Numbered from the stretch's first letter, positions 45,223 to 53,608 are shown. The stretch is 64,000 nucleotides of DNA from Pirellulaceae bacterium (GCA_025459265.1 JALOQX010000001.1:20578-84577), one strand, 5' to 3'. The notes: generated by a model from the sequence alone, not told the origin. Program-made: numbers and translations.

Positions 45223-46452
45223 ATGAGGGTTCAGGGTGTGGGCCAATCGCTGCAATTCGGTGCTGCTTCGACGCTCCGATTGGAGATCCCGGCCGGCACG
45301 TTGTTGGCCGACTTCACGTCCGTTGCCGGTGACGTGTTGGGCGATCCGGCCGCCGCCGTGCGGGCCGCGCTGGCCGAACCCCTGGGCTATCCCCCTTTGG
45401 CGCAGGCGGTGGTCCCGGGGGATCGCGTGGTGATTGCCATCGACCCTGCCGTGCCCTGTGCCGCTCAACTGATCACAGGAGTCCTGCAGACACTAGTCAG
45501 TGCGCGGATCCATCCGGAGGACGTGACGGTGTTGACGGCGCCAGCCTGTGCTCAGGACGCGGCGTGGGAACGCGCGATGCGCTCGGTGTCGGCCGATCTG
45601 AACGTGGTCGAACACGACCCGCAGGACCAGGCGGGTCTATCGTATCTGGCGGCGTCGAAGCGCGCCGAGCCGATCTATCTCAACCGGCACTTGTGTGAGG
45701 CGGACGTCATTGTGCCGTTGAATCTGCTCCGCCCGCGCGGCGCGGCGGCGTGCGTAAGTGACGATGCCGGCTTGTTTCCTCGGTTTGCGGACGAAGCCGC
45801 CCGGCAACGATTCCACGTGGCGGCGGCGAGCGGGCACCGCGAGTCTGAGCAACGGCGGGCTGAGGCCGAGGAAGTCACCTGGCTGTTGGGGCTGCAACTG
45901 ACGTTGCAGGTGGTCGCGGGTGTCGGCAACACGGTGCTCCACGTCTTGGCCGGGCGCAGTCCTGATGTTGCGGACCGCGGCCATGCCTTGGTCGAGGCGA
46001 TCTGGTCGCGCCAGGTGCCACGGCGGGCGCAGCTCGTGGTGGCCGGCATTACCGGGGGACGCCACGAGCAGAGCTGGGAGAATTTTGGCCGCGCGCTGGC
46101 CGCGGCACTGCAGGTGTGCCAGGACAACGGGACGATTGTCCTCTGCACGGCGCTGAATGGCGGGCTCGGGCCAGCCTTGCGCTGTCTGGCACGCCGCGAA
46201 GACAACGGCTCGCTGGTGCGGCGCCTGCAGCAGACGCGATCCGAGGATGCTTTGTCGGCGACGCTGTTGGCGCAAAGTCGCGACCGCCAGCACATTTTCC
46301 TGTTGAGCGGTTTGGACGAGGCGACCGTCGAGTCGCTCGGTGTCGGTTACATCGCGGATGCCGCGGACATCCAGCACCTGGGGCGGCGGGCCGATTCCTG
46401 CATCCTGCTGGCGGATGCGCACCGCTGCGCACTGACGGTGCCCGATGACTGA
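45223..46452 (+). CDS. LarA-like (DUF2088) protein
   Basis: 409-residue protein of the LarA/DUF2088 superfamily (nickel-pincer lactate racemase fold). Recognisable segments: 'GDRVVIAIDPAVPCAAQLIT' in the N-terminal domain near residue 65, 'LNRHLCEADVIVPLNLLRP' around 150 and 'GTIVLCTALNGGLGPALRCL' near 305. The histidines and Lys that hold the nickel pincer in LarA are not clear, so this may be a non-racemase member. The ATG at 45223 has a GGCGGGATTGGG upstream. It is convergent with the kinase gene; no larB, larC or larE is in the window. Confidence 0.7.
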   Translation: MRVQGVGQSLQFGAASTLRLEIPAGTLLADFTSVAGDVLGDPAAAVRAALAEPLGYPPLAQAVVPGDRVVIAIDPAVPCAAQLITGVLQTLVSARIHPEDVTVLTAPACAQDAAWERAMRSVSADLNVVEHDPQDQAGLSYLAASKRAEPIYLNRHLCEADVIVPLNLLRPRGAAACVSDDAGLFPRFADEAARQRFHVAAASGHRESEQRRAEAEEVTWLLGLQLTLQVVAGVGNTVLHVLAGRSPDVADRGHALVEAIWSRQVPRRAQLVVAGITGGRHEQSWENFGRALAAALQVCQDNGTIVLCTALNGGLGPALRCLARREDNGSLVRRLQQTRSEDALSATLLAQSRDRQHIFLLSGLDEATVESLGVGYIADAADIQHLGRRADSCILLADAHRCALTVPDD

Positions 46453-46470
46453 GCGTCCATCCTGCGGGAT

Positions 46471-48669
46471 TCACACCCCGTTGCGGTTGGGCGTTGAGGA
46501 TGGTGCCTGGGGCGGCGTCGGAGTGGCCAGCGACGACCCGGTTCCCTGCCGTTGCGGCTTCCACCAGCGCCGGCCACCCTGCACGCGGAATACCACGTAC
46601 CACAGCAGCCCCACGACGAACAGAAAGCCGGCCATGGCGCGTAAACCCTTGCCTGCGAGCTTGTGTCCGAGTTGCTGCACCGGGCGGGTGGCCAGGGCTT
46701 TGTCTTCCTGCACCAGTACGACCAGGCCGGTGTCCACCGCCGCCGCGGCCTGCTCGCCCTCGCGCGACTGGATGTTGACTGGCTCGGAGGCCGCAATCCA
46801 CTCGCGCCGGTACGTGTCCCCGCCGGGTGCGGCACCCAAGGGGTCGACATACACCGGGTTGTCCTCGGGCCGCAGCGGCAGCGTCACGCGGTACTTGCTG
46901 AACTCGCTGGCCAGCCCTGCCCCGGCCTGGTAGATCTGAGTCAGGAGCGGGTGGTCGAGGATCATGCCCTGATAGCCGTTGTCGCGGCCGTCGACCAGGA
47001 CGGCGAACTGCGCGTCGGTGGAGTCGAAGGTCATGAAATTGCCGACGTCCACGGTCAGGACGAGCACGCCCAGCAGTTCGCCCGCCTCCGCGTCCTGGTA
47101 GAGCGGCGTGGACACGGCGATCTTCCACCGATCGCTCGTGCTGCTGAAGAGCGGGGCGGACAAGCTCGTGCGCCGCACATGCTGGGCCGGCATCGGGCGG
47201 GCTGCACGATCGTCCAGGTCGCGCAGGCCGCCGTAGCAGTACGTGCGGTATGCGAAGTTGACGCCGACCGTAGACGTCAACTTCTGGTTGAATTGCCCGG
47301 CCAGATGGGTCCCGCGCGCATCGCACACGAACCAACTGGCCACCGTCGGCAGGTGGGGCGCGGTCATCAGCGCATCGATCTTCTGCTGCAACTGCTGCCG
47401 CACCGGTTCCCGCTCGAACTGTCGCCGTTGTGGTTGCAGATCGGTTTCGGGCCGGTGGGGATCAGCCAATTCACTCAGCAGGGGGGCGAGTTGCTGCACG
47501 GTGTCGACAATGGCCTGGCGCAGCTCGCCGTCCCGCGCGACCTGCTCGATCGCCCGGTAGTAACGCTCAACCTCCGTGGCCACGCTGGCCGCCACGAACT
47601 TGGCGGCAAAGGCGTTGGTCTGCAAGACCTTCTGCGTCACCGCCTTGTCGGATTCCAGCAGCGCCGTCCGGTAGGCGACCCACCCGCCATAGGACATGAC
47701 GGCCAACAGCAGCAGTGGGCCGAGCACGCCGAGGAGCAGCAGCGGCCGGCGCGCGCGGGCCTGATCGCGCGCTCGCAACGCGTCAAGTACCTCCTGGACG
47801 TTGACAAAACGCTTGGAGGGCCGTGGTGCCAGGCAACGCTCCACGATTGCCGCCAAGGCCCGGTCCACCCCCGACACTCTCCGGTGTTCGTCGGGCGGCC
47901 GCGCTTGCGCGATCCACTGGCGATAGACCTTCAGCCGATTCGGCAGGTCCCCCGCCGCCGCAATGCGTTGCAGCAGTGCATCGCTCAGATGGGGCGGTCT
48001 TCCGACCAGCATGCAGTACAGGATTGCGCCCAGCGCGTACACATCCCACCGCGCGTCCGGGACAGACTTCACGTCGGCCTGCTCGGGGGCCATGTAAAAC
48101 AGTGTCCCCAGCGACGGCGTCTGCTCGTGGGTCAATCGCGACTGGCCGAAGTCGGCCAGTCGGGGCTGGGCATCCTGGTCCAGCAGCACGTTGGCGGGCT
48201 TCAAGTCGCAGTGCAGAATGCCCTTGGCATGCGCATGGTTGAGCCCGATCACGATTTCCCGGAAGAGCGCCACCGTCTGGTCAACCGTCCGCGCGTCGTT
48301 CCGCTGGATCGACTGCTCCAGCGAGCCGTGCTCGATGTACTCCATCACGTAGTAGGGGGGATCGGATTCCCAGCCGACGTCCAGCAGTTGGACGACGTAG
48401 CGGTCGGCCGACAGCAGCACGAGCTTCTCGACTTCGCGTGACAGCATGGCCCAGTCGACGCCGCCGCGATGGCGGTAGAACTTGACGGCTACCTGGCGGC
48501 CGGTGTTGCGATCGAGTCCGATCCACACCTCGCCGAATGCGCCCGAGCCGAGGAATCGCGTCAGATCGTACCCTGGCACTTCCGTGGGCGGCCGCGTGTG
48601 GCGCAGGCTCAGCTCGCGCGCCCGCCGCTCTTCATCCCCTGACTGCGGTACCGTCGCATCCCAACTCAT
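46471..48669 (-). CDS. transmembrane serine/threonine protein kinase with extracytoplasmic Cache-like sensor
   Basis: 732-residue Hanks-type kinase. Kinase domain, residues about 35-300: glycine loop 'LGSGAFGEVWIGLD', VAVK lysine 'GRQVAVKFYRH', catalytic loop 'ILHCDLKPANVLLD' and 'LADFGQSR'. The usual HRD is HCD, and the APE motif is 'MAPEQADVKS'. A membrane helix near 310-330 ('LLLLGVLGPLLLLAVMSYGG') precedes a sensor region to about 680 with Cache-like strands ('GELLGVLVLTVDVGNFMTF'). A second helix near 690 is followed by a short tail. This topology suggests signal sensing outside the membrane. Substrates unknown. Confidence 0.9.
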   Translation of the reverse strand: MSWDATVPQSGDEERRARELSLRHTRPPTEVPGYDLTRFLGSGAFGEVWIGLDRNTGRQVAVKFYRHRGGVDWAMLSREVEKLVLLSADRYVVQLLDVGWESDPPYYVMEYIEHGSLEQSIQRNDARTVDQTVALFREIVIGLNHAHAKGILHCDLKPANVLLDQDAQPRLADFGQSRLTHEQTPSLGTLFYMAPEQADVKSVPDARWDVYALGAILYCMLVGRPPHLSDALLQRIAAAGDLPNRLKVYRQWIAQARPPDEHRRVSGVDRALAAIVERCLAPRPSKRFVNVQEVLDALRARDQARARRPLLLLGVLGPLLLLAVMSYGGWVAYRTALLESDKAVTQKVLQTNAFAAKFVAASVATEVERYYRAIEQVARDGELRQAIVDTVQQLAPLLSELADPHRPETDLQPQRRQFEREPVRQQLQQKIDALMTAPHLPTVASWFVCDARGTHLAGQFNQKLTSTVGVNFAYRTYCYGGLRDLDDRAARPMPAQHVRRTSLSAPLFSSTSDRWKIAVSTPLYQDAEAGELLGVLVLTVDVGNFMTFDSTDAQFAVLVDGRDNGYQGMILDHPLLTQIYQAGAGLASEFSKYRVTLPLRPEDNPVYVDPLGAAPGGDTYRREWIAASEPVNIQSREGEQAAAAVDTGLVVLVQEDKALATRPVQQLGHKLAGKGLRAMAGFLFVVGLLWYVVFRVQGGRRWWKPQRQGTGSSLATPTPPQAPSSTPNRNGV

Positions 48670-48767
48670 GAAGACCTATCGTATCAGAAGGACCCGCGTC
48701 TGCAGAATGGGCCCCCGGGTCGGGAGGGTTGTTCAGCGCCGTGTCCTCTCGCGACCCACCGACCGCA

Positions 48768-49103
48768 TTACGGCGCCCTCGTCTCGTCCGCAGACGCGCC
48801 GCTGTCTTCCAGGTCGCGTGCGCGGGACAGCGCGGATGCCAACAGGCCGGCGGGCACGGCCACCACGCCCAGCCCCAGTGCCAGCACGAAACACGTGAAG
48901 ATCTTGCCGCCCACCGTCACGGGATACACGTCGCCGTAGTGCAGGAGGCACCGCGTCGAATCGGAAAGGCGTGGCAGCGTCTCGAGGGAAAACGTCACGA
49001 GCGACAGGAGGATCAGCCCCACGATCAGGCGGTCGAACGCGCGCCCCCACGGCGTATCGCGCTCGTCCACAATCTGGCGGAGCGTGGGCATCCCGGCACG
49101 CAT
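48768..49103 (-). pseudogene. voltage-gated K+ channel remnant: S1 fused to filter and S6
   Basis: 111-residue remnant of a Kv-type channel. The N-terminal part (residues about 10-45) is the normal cytosolic lead and S1 helix of bacterial ion transporters ('DTPWGRAFDRLIVGLILLSL', then 'VTFSLETLPRL'). Right after a short loop it jumps to the selectivity-filter region 'HYGDVYPVTVGGKIF', with the TVG of TVGYGD lost, then S6 'LGLGVVAVPAGLLASAL'. About 150 residues (S2-S5 and the pore helix) expected from homologs are missing, in frame. The gene overlaps the upstream gene stop by one base (TGATG). It cannot form a normal pore; expression as a small membrane protein is possible. Confidence 0.8.
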
Positions 49104-50443
49104 CAAAACTCGATGTTGTACTTCTTGGTCATCTCGCGCCGGACCGTGGCCGTAGCGGTCTCGATATCCCGGACGATCGCCCGCGCGGCAGTTGTCCCGG
49201 CGGCCTTTTCCTGCACCTTGACCTGCGTGCGCGCCATCTGCTGCTGGCGCAGCCCCTCCTGGAGATAGTTGCCGCTGCGGCCGGGACCGCCGTAATAGTA
49301 GTTGCCGCCGTACGCGTACCCGCCGTTGTACGCGGAGCCGTAGTAGCCGGGCACCGCGTCGCCGGTGGCCTGCGCGGCCTCCACCTGCCGGACGCGCGAC
49401 CGGATGCCGATTCCCTGAATCGCCGCCGCCGCATTGCGGAGCTGCTGGGAGACGTAGGCTCCATACGTCAGCATCTCGTCATCCACGTTGACCAACGGCA
49501 GGTTGTCGATCTTCCGGGCGTACTTCTCGAACCAGATGCCGTATTGGGCGATCTTCTGGGGCTCCTTGTCCCGAAGGTCCTGGAAATACTGCTCGATCAG
49601 GTCGTCGATCATGGCGCCGCGCTGGGCGATCGCGTCGAGCATCAGCTGTCTGGCGATTCCGTCAAGCACGGCGGCGTCGCGCCCAAAATCGACTTTGATA
49701 CTGCCATACGGCTTCTCACCGAAGGTCACGCCCAGCATGACGCCTTGGATGCTGGCCATGACCGCCGCGAGTTCATCGAGGTTGACGGTCTGATCCGCAC
49801 CGAAGGACGCACCTTCGAACCGCGCCCGAACGTCATCTGGATCGAGCACGTCGCTCAGGTCCGCTGCGAGGATCAGTTCGGTACCGGATTTCTCGGCATA
49901 ACCGACCGCTTCGGTGATATAGTCACTGAACCTCGGCGTGGCTTTCTCCGTGGCGGTGATCCAGCGGACCACCGCCTGCCGCGCCGCGGGCACCAGGGCC
50001 GCCACGGTCGTGTCGCCACACACGACGACATAATCGCCCGAGGGCAACACGACCGCCGGATGCGACGCGACCGTATCCTGCTTTCCCTCCAGCCGTTTGG
50101 CGATCACCGGGAGGTCGCGCTTGTTCGGGACCTGCAGCGCCGCGACCTGCCAGACAGGCTGCATCGTCGTGAAGTCCTGTTCACCCGCCAAGACATACTG
50201 CTGCGTGTCGGCCGGAATGTGCATCAGGCCGGCCTCAATGGCCTTGGCGAAATTCGTGCGCCAGCCCTCCCGCTTGCCAACTTCGCTGTCGAAAATCTTC
50301 TCGGCATTGAGCAGGAAAATCATGTTCGCCGACTCGGGAACGCGCTGCAGCAACGGCGTAAATTGCGCGCGAGCCGGAGAACCGAGCACGCTGGCCAGCA
50401 GCCAACACCATACGGCAGACAGGACCCAACTCTTCGCGTTCAT
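49103..50443 (-). CDS. secreted protein of unknown function with Tyr/Gly-rich tail
   Basis: 446-residue protein. The ATG at 50443 begins 'MNAKSWVLSAVWCWLLASVL', a signal peptide ending near 'SPARAQ'. The mature part (27-360) is a globular domain that looks like planctomycete secreted proteins, with 'VPESANMIFLLNAEKIFDSE' and 'KATPRFSDYITEAVGYAEKS'. Residues about 375-400 are Tyr/Gly-rich ('GGYAYGGNYYYGGPGR'). An in-frame start at 50473 would lie inside the inserted element, so 50443 is preferred. The start codon lies in the 8-bp target duplication of the element at 50449-50572. Confidence 0.78.
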   Translation of the reverse strand: MNAKSWVLSAVWCWLLASVLGSPARAQFTPLLQRVPESANMIFLLNAEKIFDSEVGKREGWRTNFAKAIEAGLMHIPADTQQYVLAGEQDFTTMQPVWQVAALQVPNKRDLPVIAKRLEGKQDTVASHPAVVLPSGDYVVVCGDTTVAALVPAARQAVVRWITATEKATPRFSDYITEAVGYAEKSGTELILAADLSDVLDPDDVRARFEGASFGADQTVNLDELAAVMASIQGVMLGVTFGEKPYGSIKVDFGRDAAVLDGIARQLMLDAIAQRGAMIDDLIEQYFQDLRDKEPQKIAQYGIWFEKYARKIDNLPLVNVDDEMLTYGAYVSQQLRNAAAAIQGIGIRSRVRQVEAAQATGDAVPGYYGSAYNGGYAYGGNYYYGGPGRSGNYLQEGLRQQQMARTQVKVQEKAAGTTAARAIVRDIETATATVRREMTKKYNIEF

Positions 50444-50448
50444 TCCCG
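50441..50448. repeat. 8-bp target-site duplication, left copy
   Basis: CATTCCCG, identical to 50573-50580. Read on the minus strand, CGGGAATG contains the start codon of the 49103-50443 gene. Confidence 0.7.
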
Positions 50449-50572
50449 GTAACCGTTCACAGGGCGGCGCCATGTTAGCCGCGATTTGGCCCAGAGAGTC
50501 GCCTTTCGCTCCGCGAAAGTAGCGCTACTTTCGCGGAGCGAAAGGCGACTTTGGCGGCCCGTGAACGGTTAC
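50449..50572. mobile_element. MITE-like element, 124 bp, with terminal inverted repeats
   Basis: The ends are GTAACCGTTCAC at 50449-50460 and GTGAACGGTTAC at 50561-50572, a perfect 12-bp inverted repeat. It is flanked by the 8-bp direct repeat CATTCCCG. The centre is the perfect 54-bp palindrome at 50497-50550. No coding capacity. It is inserted directly upstream of the start codon of a secreted-protein gene on the minus strand. A non-autonomous element moved by a transposase elsewhere is the likely explanation. Confidence 0.75.
50497..50550. repeat. perfect 54-bp palindrome inside the MITE-like element
   Basis: Two 27-base arms meet at 50523/50524 with no mismatch. Each arm contains the smaller hairpin TTTCGCTCCGCGAAA. 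The core CGCTCCGCG is shared with the element at 15057-15108. A transcript would form a long hairpin, and DNA could extrude a cruciform. Confidence 0.85.
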
Positions 50573-50580
50573 CATTCCCG
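50573..50580. repeat. 8-bp target-site duplication, right copy
   Basis: CATTCCCG matching 50441-50448. This copy probably keeps the ancestral upstream context of the gene; its ATG on the minus strand leads into the element and meets a stop in the palindrome. Confidence 0.7.
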
Positions 50581-50582
50581 GT

Positions 50583-50840
50583 CACTCTCCGTGTGTCAAG
50601 TAATCTCAGTCTGGGTGTCTCCTTGTGCACATGACAACGTGCTGTCCGGCCAGAATGGAGAACTTCTCTCGGGGACACCGCAGAGCGTCGTCGTGCCCGC
50701 GCAGTACCCCGTGGCCACTGGCTTCTGATTCCAACACGCGACGGGGCCGGATCATAGCTCTCCCGACAATTTCGCCGCGCGCGCGGCAAACGCCCCCGCT
50801 CGTGCCGGCGACGTACCGGGAGCAACGCCCTGTGGTCGCG
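50583..50840. other. intergenic region between the MITE-like element and the RCK gene
   Basis: About 260 bases. It contains a near-perfect GC palindrome TTCGCCGCGCGCGCGGCAAA at 50771-50790, 50 bases after the stop of the RCK gene on the minus strand; it may end transcription of the potassium operon. No gene is supported. Confidence 0.45.
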
Positions 50841-51445
50841 TTACTTGAGCTTCTTCAGCTCGCGGAGATCGTCGATATGCCCGGCCAGGATCAGCACATC
50901 GGTCTCGGTGATGGGCCGGTCGGAAACCGGCGGGGCCGCCGGGCCCGGCTGATCGGGCCGCCAGACGGCAACAAGCGTCACGTGAAACCGCTCGGCAAGT
51001 TCCAGTTGGCTCACGGTCTGTCCGACGAACGTGCGCGGCGGATGGCCGGCCACGACGAGCTGGCCCCCTCCGAGCTCGAGGTAGTCCATCGCGCGTGGAT
51101 AGTGAATTAGCAGCGCGGTCTTGCGCGCGGTGCTGTGTTCCGGGTGAATCACGTCCGTGGCGCCCATGATGCGCACGATCTCGGCCTGCTCGTCGTCCGT
51201 GACCTTGACAATCACACGCGGCGTCTGCAATTGGTGCAGATAGTGCACGAGCAGCACCGCCGTCTCAAAACGCTCGCCCACGCAGACGGCCACGATGTCA
51301 AACGAGCCGATCCCCAGTTCCTCCAGTGCCTGCCGATCACTCACGTCCGCCACGGCGGCCTTCCCAAGGCGTGCAGTTCACAGGCGAAGTGATAGCCGTA
51401 ATCGCCCAATCCAAGCACCGCGACGCGGGCTGAACCCTTCATGCT
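50841..51445 (-). pseudogene. TrkA/KtrA-type RCK potassium-uptake regulator, frameshifted and internally shortened
   Basis: The K+ uptake gating subunit normally has a Rossmann RCK_N domain and an RCK_C domain. The ATG at 51445 starts 'MKGSARVAVLGLGDYGYHF' with the dinucleotide-binding GxGxxG-like loop, but this frame stops after about 37 codons. The rest of the protein ('DRQALEELGIGSFDIVAV' onward, RCK_C 'FVGQTVSQLELAERFHVT') is in another frame from about 51360. Comparison with the family suggests that about 20 residues, containing the acidic residue at the end of strand 2, are missing at the junction near 51360-51367. Downstream of ktrB/trkH on the same strand, as expected for a partner. 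Confidence 0.82.
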
Positions 51446-51494
51446 GCCACCCTCCAGTCTCTGGCATCGCGTGTTCCGCGATCGTTCCCTTGCC

Positions 51495-52868
51495 CTAACC
51501 GATCATGATCGGTTCCTCTGCCAACCGAACATCGGGGCCCAGCTTCTGACGCGCAATCGCGACCGCGACGGTCAGAGGACCCAGACGCCCGACAAACATC
51601 AGCACAATCACGACGACCTTGCCCGGTGCGGACAGCGTCGGCGTGATCCCTGTCGTGAGCCCGACGGTACCCAACGCCGAGACGGCTTCAAACAGGAATC
51701 CCACAGCTTGTCCAGGAGTCTGCACAAACGACTCGCCATGCAACTCGACCGCTGACAGCAGCAGCGTTCCCGCGACGACGAGGATGGCGAAGAGCGTCAC
51801 GACCGCCTGAGCCTTGTCGATGGCCATCACCGGAATCCCTCGTCCGAACATCGTCGTCCAGCGACGGCCGCTCAGTCGCGACCGGGCTGTGGCGAACAAC
51901 ACGGCGAGTGTCGTGGCCTTCATGCCGCCCGCCGTTGACCCGGGACAGCCGCCAATGGCCATGAGCACGATCGTCAGGAATACCGTCGCAGTGGTGACCT
52001 GTCCGTAGTCAATCGAATTGAAACCCGCGGTGCGGGGTGTCACGGAGGCAAAGATGCTGGTCAACGCCTGGCTCACTGGCGGTGTCCCTGCGAGCAGGTT
52101 GCGGCGTTCGAAGAGCCAGAAGCCTCCCGCCCCGCACAGCAACAGGACTGCGGTCGTCGTCAAGGCCATTTTGGTGTGCAGGGAGAGCCGCGCGGCCTTG
52201 TGGCCGCACAGTCGTGTCCAGGCACACCGGCCGACCTCGGTGAGGACGGAGAAACCCAGGCCGCCGAGTACAATGAGGCTGGCGATCGGCAGGATCACCG
52301 CGGCGTTGGCGCGGTCGCCCATCAGATTGTCTGACCGCAACGAGAATCCCGCATTGCAGAATGCGCTCACCGCGTGGAACGCGGCGTGCCAGGCGGCGGA
52401 CCAACCCGGCAGCCGACGCAGCTCGGGCCAGAATAACAGCGCCGCCCCCACCGCCTCGATGGCCAGAGTCCACACGAACACTTGGACAAGTATGCGGCCG
52501 AGCTCCCCTTCCGGCCGCACCCGGAAGCTGCTCTCGACAACGTCATGGCTGGATAACGACGCCCGCTGGCCAAAAAACAGAAACAAGGCCGTCGACAGGG
52601 TTGTAATGCCCAGTCCACCCACCTGAATCAACCCCAGGATCACAACGTGGCCAAACGTCGAGAACTCGCGACCGGTATCGCGGACGGTGAGTCCGGTGAC
52701 GCAGACCGCGCTGGTGGCGGTGAACAGCGCATCGAGAAAGCCGATCCGCGTGCCCGACGCGGACACGGGCAGTGTCAGGAGCAGGCCTCCCACGAGCATG
52801 GCCACCACGAACCCGCCCGCCAGCAGCCGGGTGGGGTGTTTCCAGAAATGTGTCCACCCGGTCCTCAC
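51495..52868 (-). CDS. K+ uptake transporter TrkH/KtrB family
   Basis: 457-residue membrane subunit of a Trk/Ktr potassium (or Na+-dependent K+) uptake system. Four pore-loop segments are visible in order: 'ATSAVCVTGLTVRD' near residue 50, 'HAVSAFCNAGFSLRSDN' near 180, 'ASVTPRTAGFNSIDYG' near 300 and 'AVSALGTVGLTTGITP' near 410. Each has the conserved filter Gly. Length suits KtrB better than TrkH. The GTG start at 52868 overlaps the upstream channel gene stop (GTGA). Its RCK partner at 50841-51445 is broken, so this subunit may work unregulated or with another RCK protein. Confidence 0.9.
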   Translation of the reverse strand: MRTGWTHFWKHPTRLLAGGFVVAMLVGGLLLTLPVSASGTRIGFLDALFTATSAVCVTGLTVRDTGREFSTFGHVVILGLIQVGGLGITTLSTALFLFFGQRASLSSHDVVESSFRVRPEGELGRILVQVFVWTLAIEAVGAALLFWPELRRLPGWSAAWHAAFHAVSAFCNAGFSLRSDNLMGDRANAAVILPIASLIVLGGLGFSVLTEVGRCAWTRLCGHKAARLSLHTKMALTTTAVLLLCGAGGFWLFERRNLLAGTPPVSQALTSIFASVTPRTAGFNSIDYGQVTTATVFLTIVLMAIGGCPGSTAGGMKATTLAVLFATARSRLSGRRWTTMFGRGIPVMAIDKAQAVVTLFAILVVAGTLLLSAVELHGESFVQTPGQAVGFLFEAVSALGTVGLTTGITPTLSAPGKVVVIVLMFVGRLGPLTVAVAIARQKLGPDVRLAEEPIMIG

Positions 52869-53587
52869 GACGACCTCGTTGTCGCCTGCGCGACTCGGTA
52901 ACCCACGAGTCCTGCCACGAGAACGGCGAGATAAAACTGGCCGACAATGGCCTCGGTCCACGCCAGCGTCCGCGCCACGTGCGTGATGGGCGTCACGTCT
53001 CCGTAGCCGACGGTGGCCAGGGTCACGTAGCTGTAATACGTCAAGTCCAGCCGATTCAGTTCGGCAGACTGCGCCGCCGCGCCGGTGGTGGGCGCCACGT
53101 GAAACGACCCGGGCGTCGCCGCCTCCACCGCGCAGTACAGCAGGCTCCAAATGATCCCCAGCAGCAGGTAGCCGCACACCGCCCCGAACACCGCATCGCC
53201 CGACAATGGGTTCAGCTGGTTCACCAGCAGCGCCCGCAGCATGCCGTACAGGGCGAACGCATAGAAACCAGCCGCCAGGATGTAGGCGACCACCAGGCAG
53301 GGTGGACCGGACGAACCACCCAGGACGTGACTGAGGACGATGCCCAGCAGCGCCAACCCCCCCAGCAATAAGGCGATGCTCAGGTGCTCCTTGTCTGCGA
53401 ACACTTGCAGCCACACGGCGGCAATCAGCAGCGACACGAGCACGTCAAAGACTCCGCGCCCGGCCACGACGTCGGACGCCAGCGGCTGCGCGACGGCAAA
53501 CAACAGCCAGGCCACCAGCACGAGAACCATCCGCAGGCGGTAGGGAAGCCGGCGTCCTCGCGGCTGCATGTCGGGTGGCGTCGCCAT
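52865..53587 (-). CDS. potassium channel with intact TVGYGD filter
   Basis: 240-residue membrane protein with about six hydrophobic segments. Four or five precede the pore domain, which ends with 'YYSYVTLATVGYGDVTPITH' and a final helix 'YLAVLVAGLVGYRVAQAT'. The complete filter marks it as K+ selective. There is no S4-like positive repeat, so it is an ion-channel-2 type without a voltage sensor. It lies 21 bases after the PPK2 stop and overlaps the ktrB start, so the four genes are likely co-transcribed. Confidence 0.9.
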   Translation of the reverse strand: MATPPDMQPRGRRLPYRLRMVLVLVAWLLFAVAQPLASDVVAGRGVFDVLVSLLIAAVWLQVFADKEHLSIALLLGGLALLGIVLSHVLGGSSGPPCLVVAYILAAGFYAFALYGMLRALLVNQLNPLSGDAVFGAVCGYLLLGIIWSLLYCAVEAATPGSFHVAPTTGAAAQSAELNRLDLTYYSYVTLATVGYGDVTPITHVARTLAWTEAIVGQFYLAVLVAGLVGYRVAQATTRSS

Positions 53588-53608
53588 CACCTGGTCACCT
53601 CGCCCGCC

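Noticed and set aside
46663..48441. A 592-codon plus-strand open frame
   Set aside because: Shadow of the kinase gene, whose motifs are clear on the minus strand.
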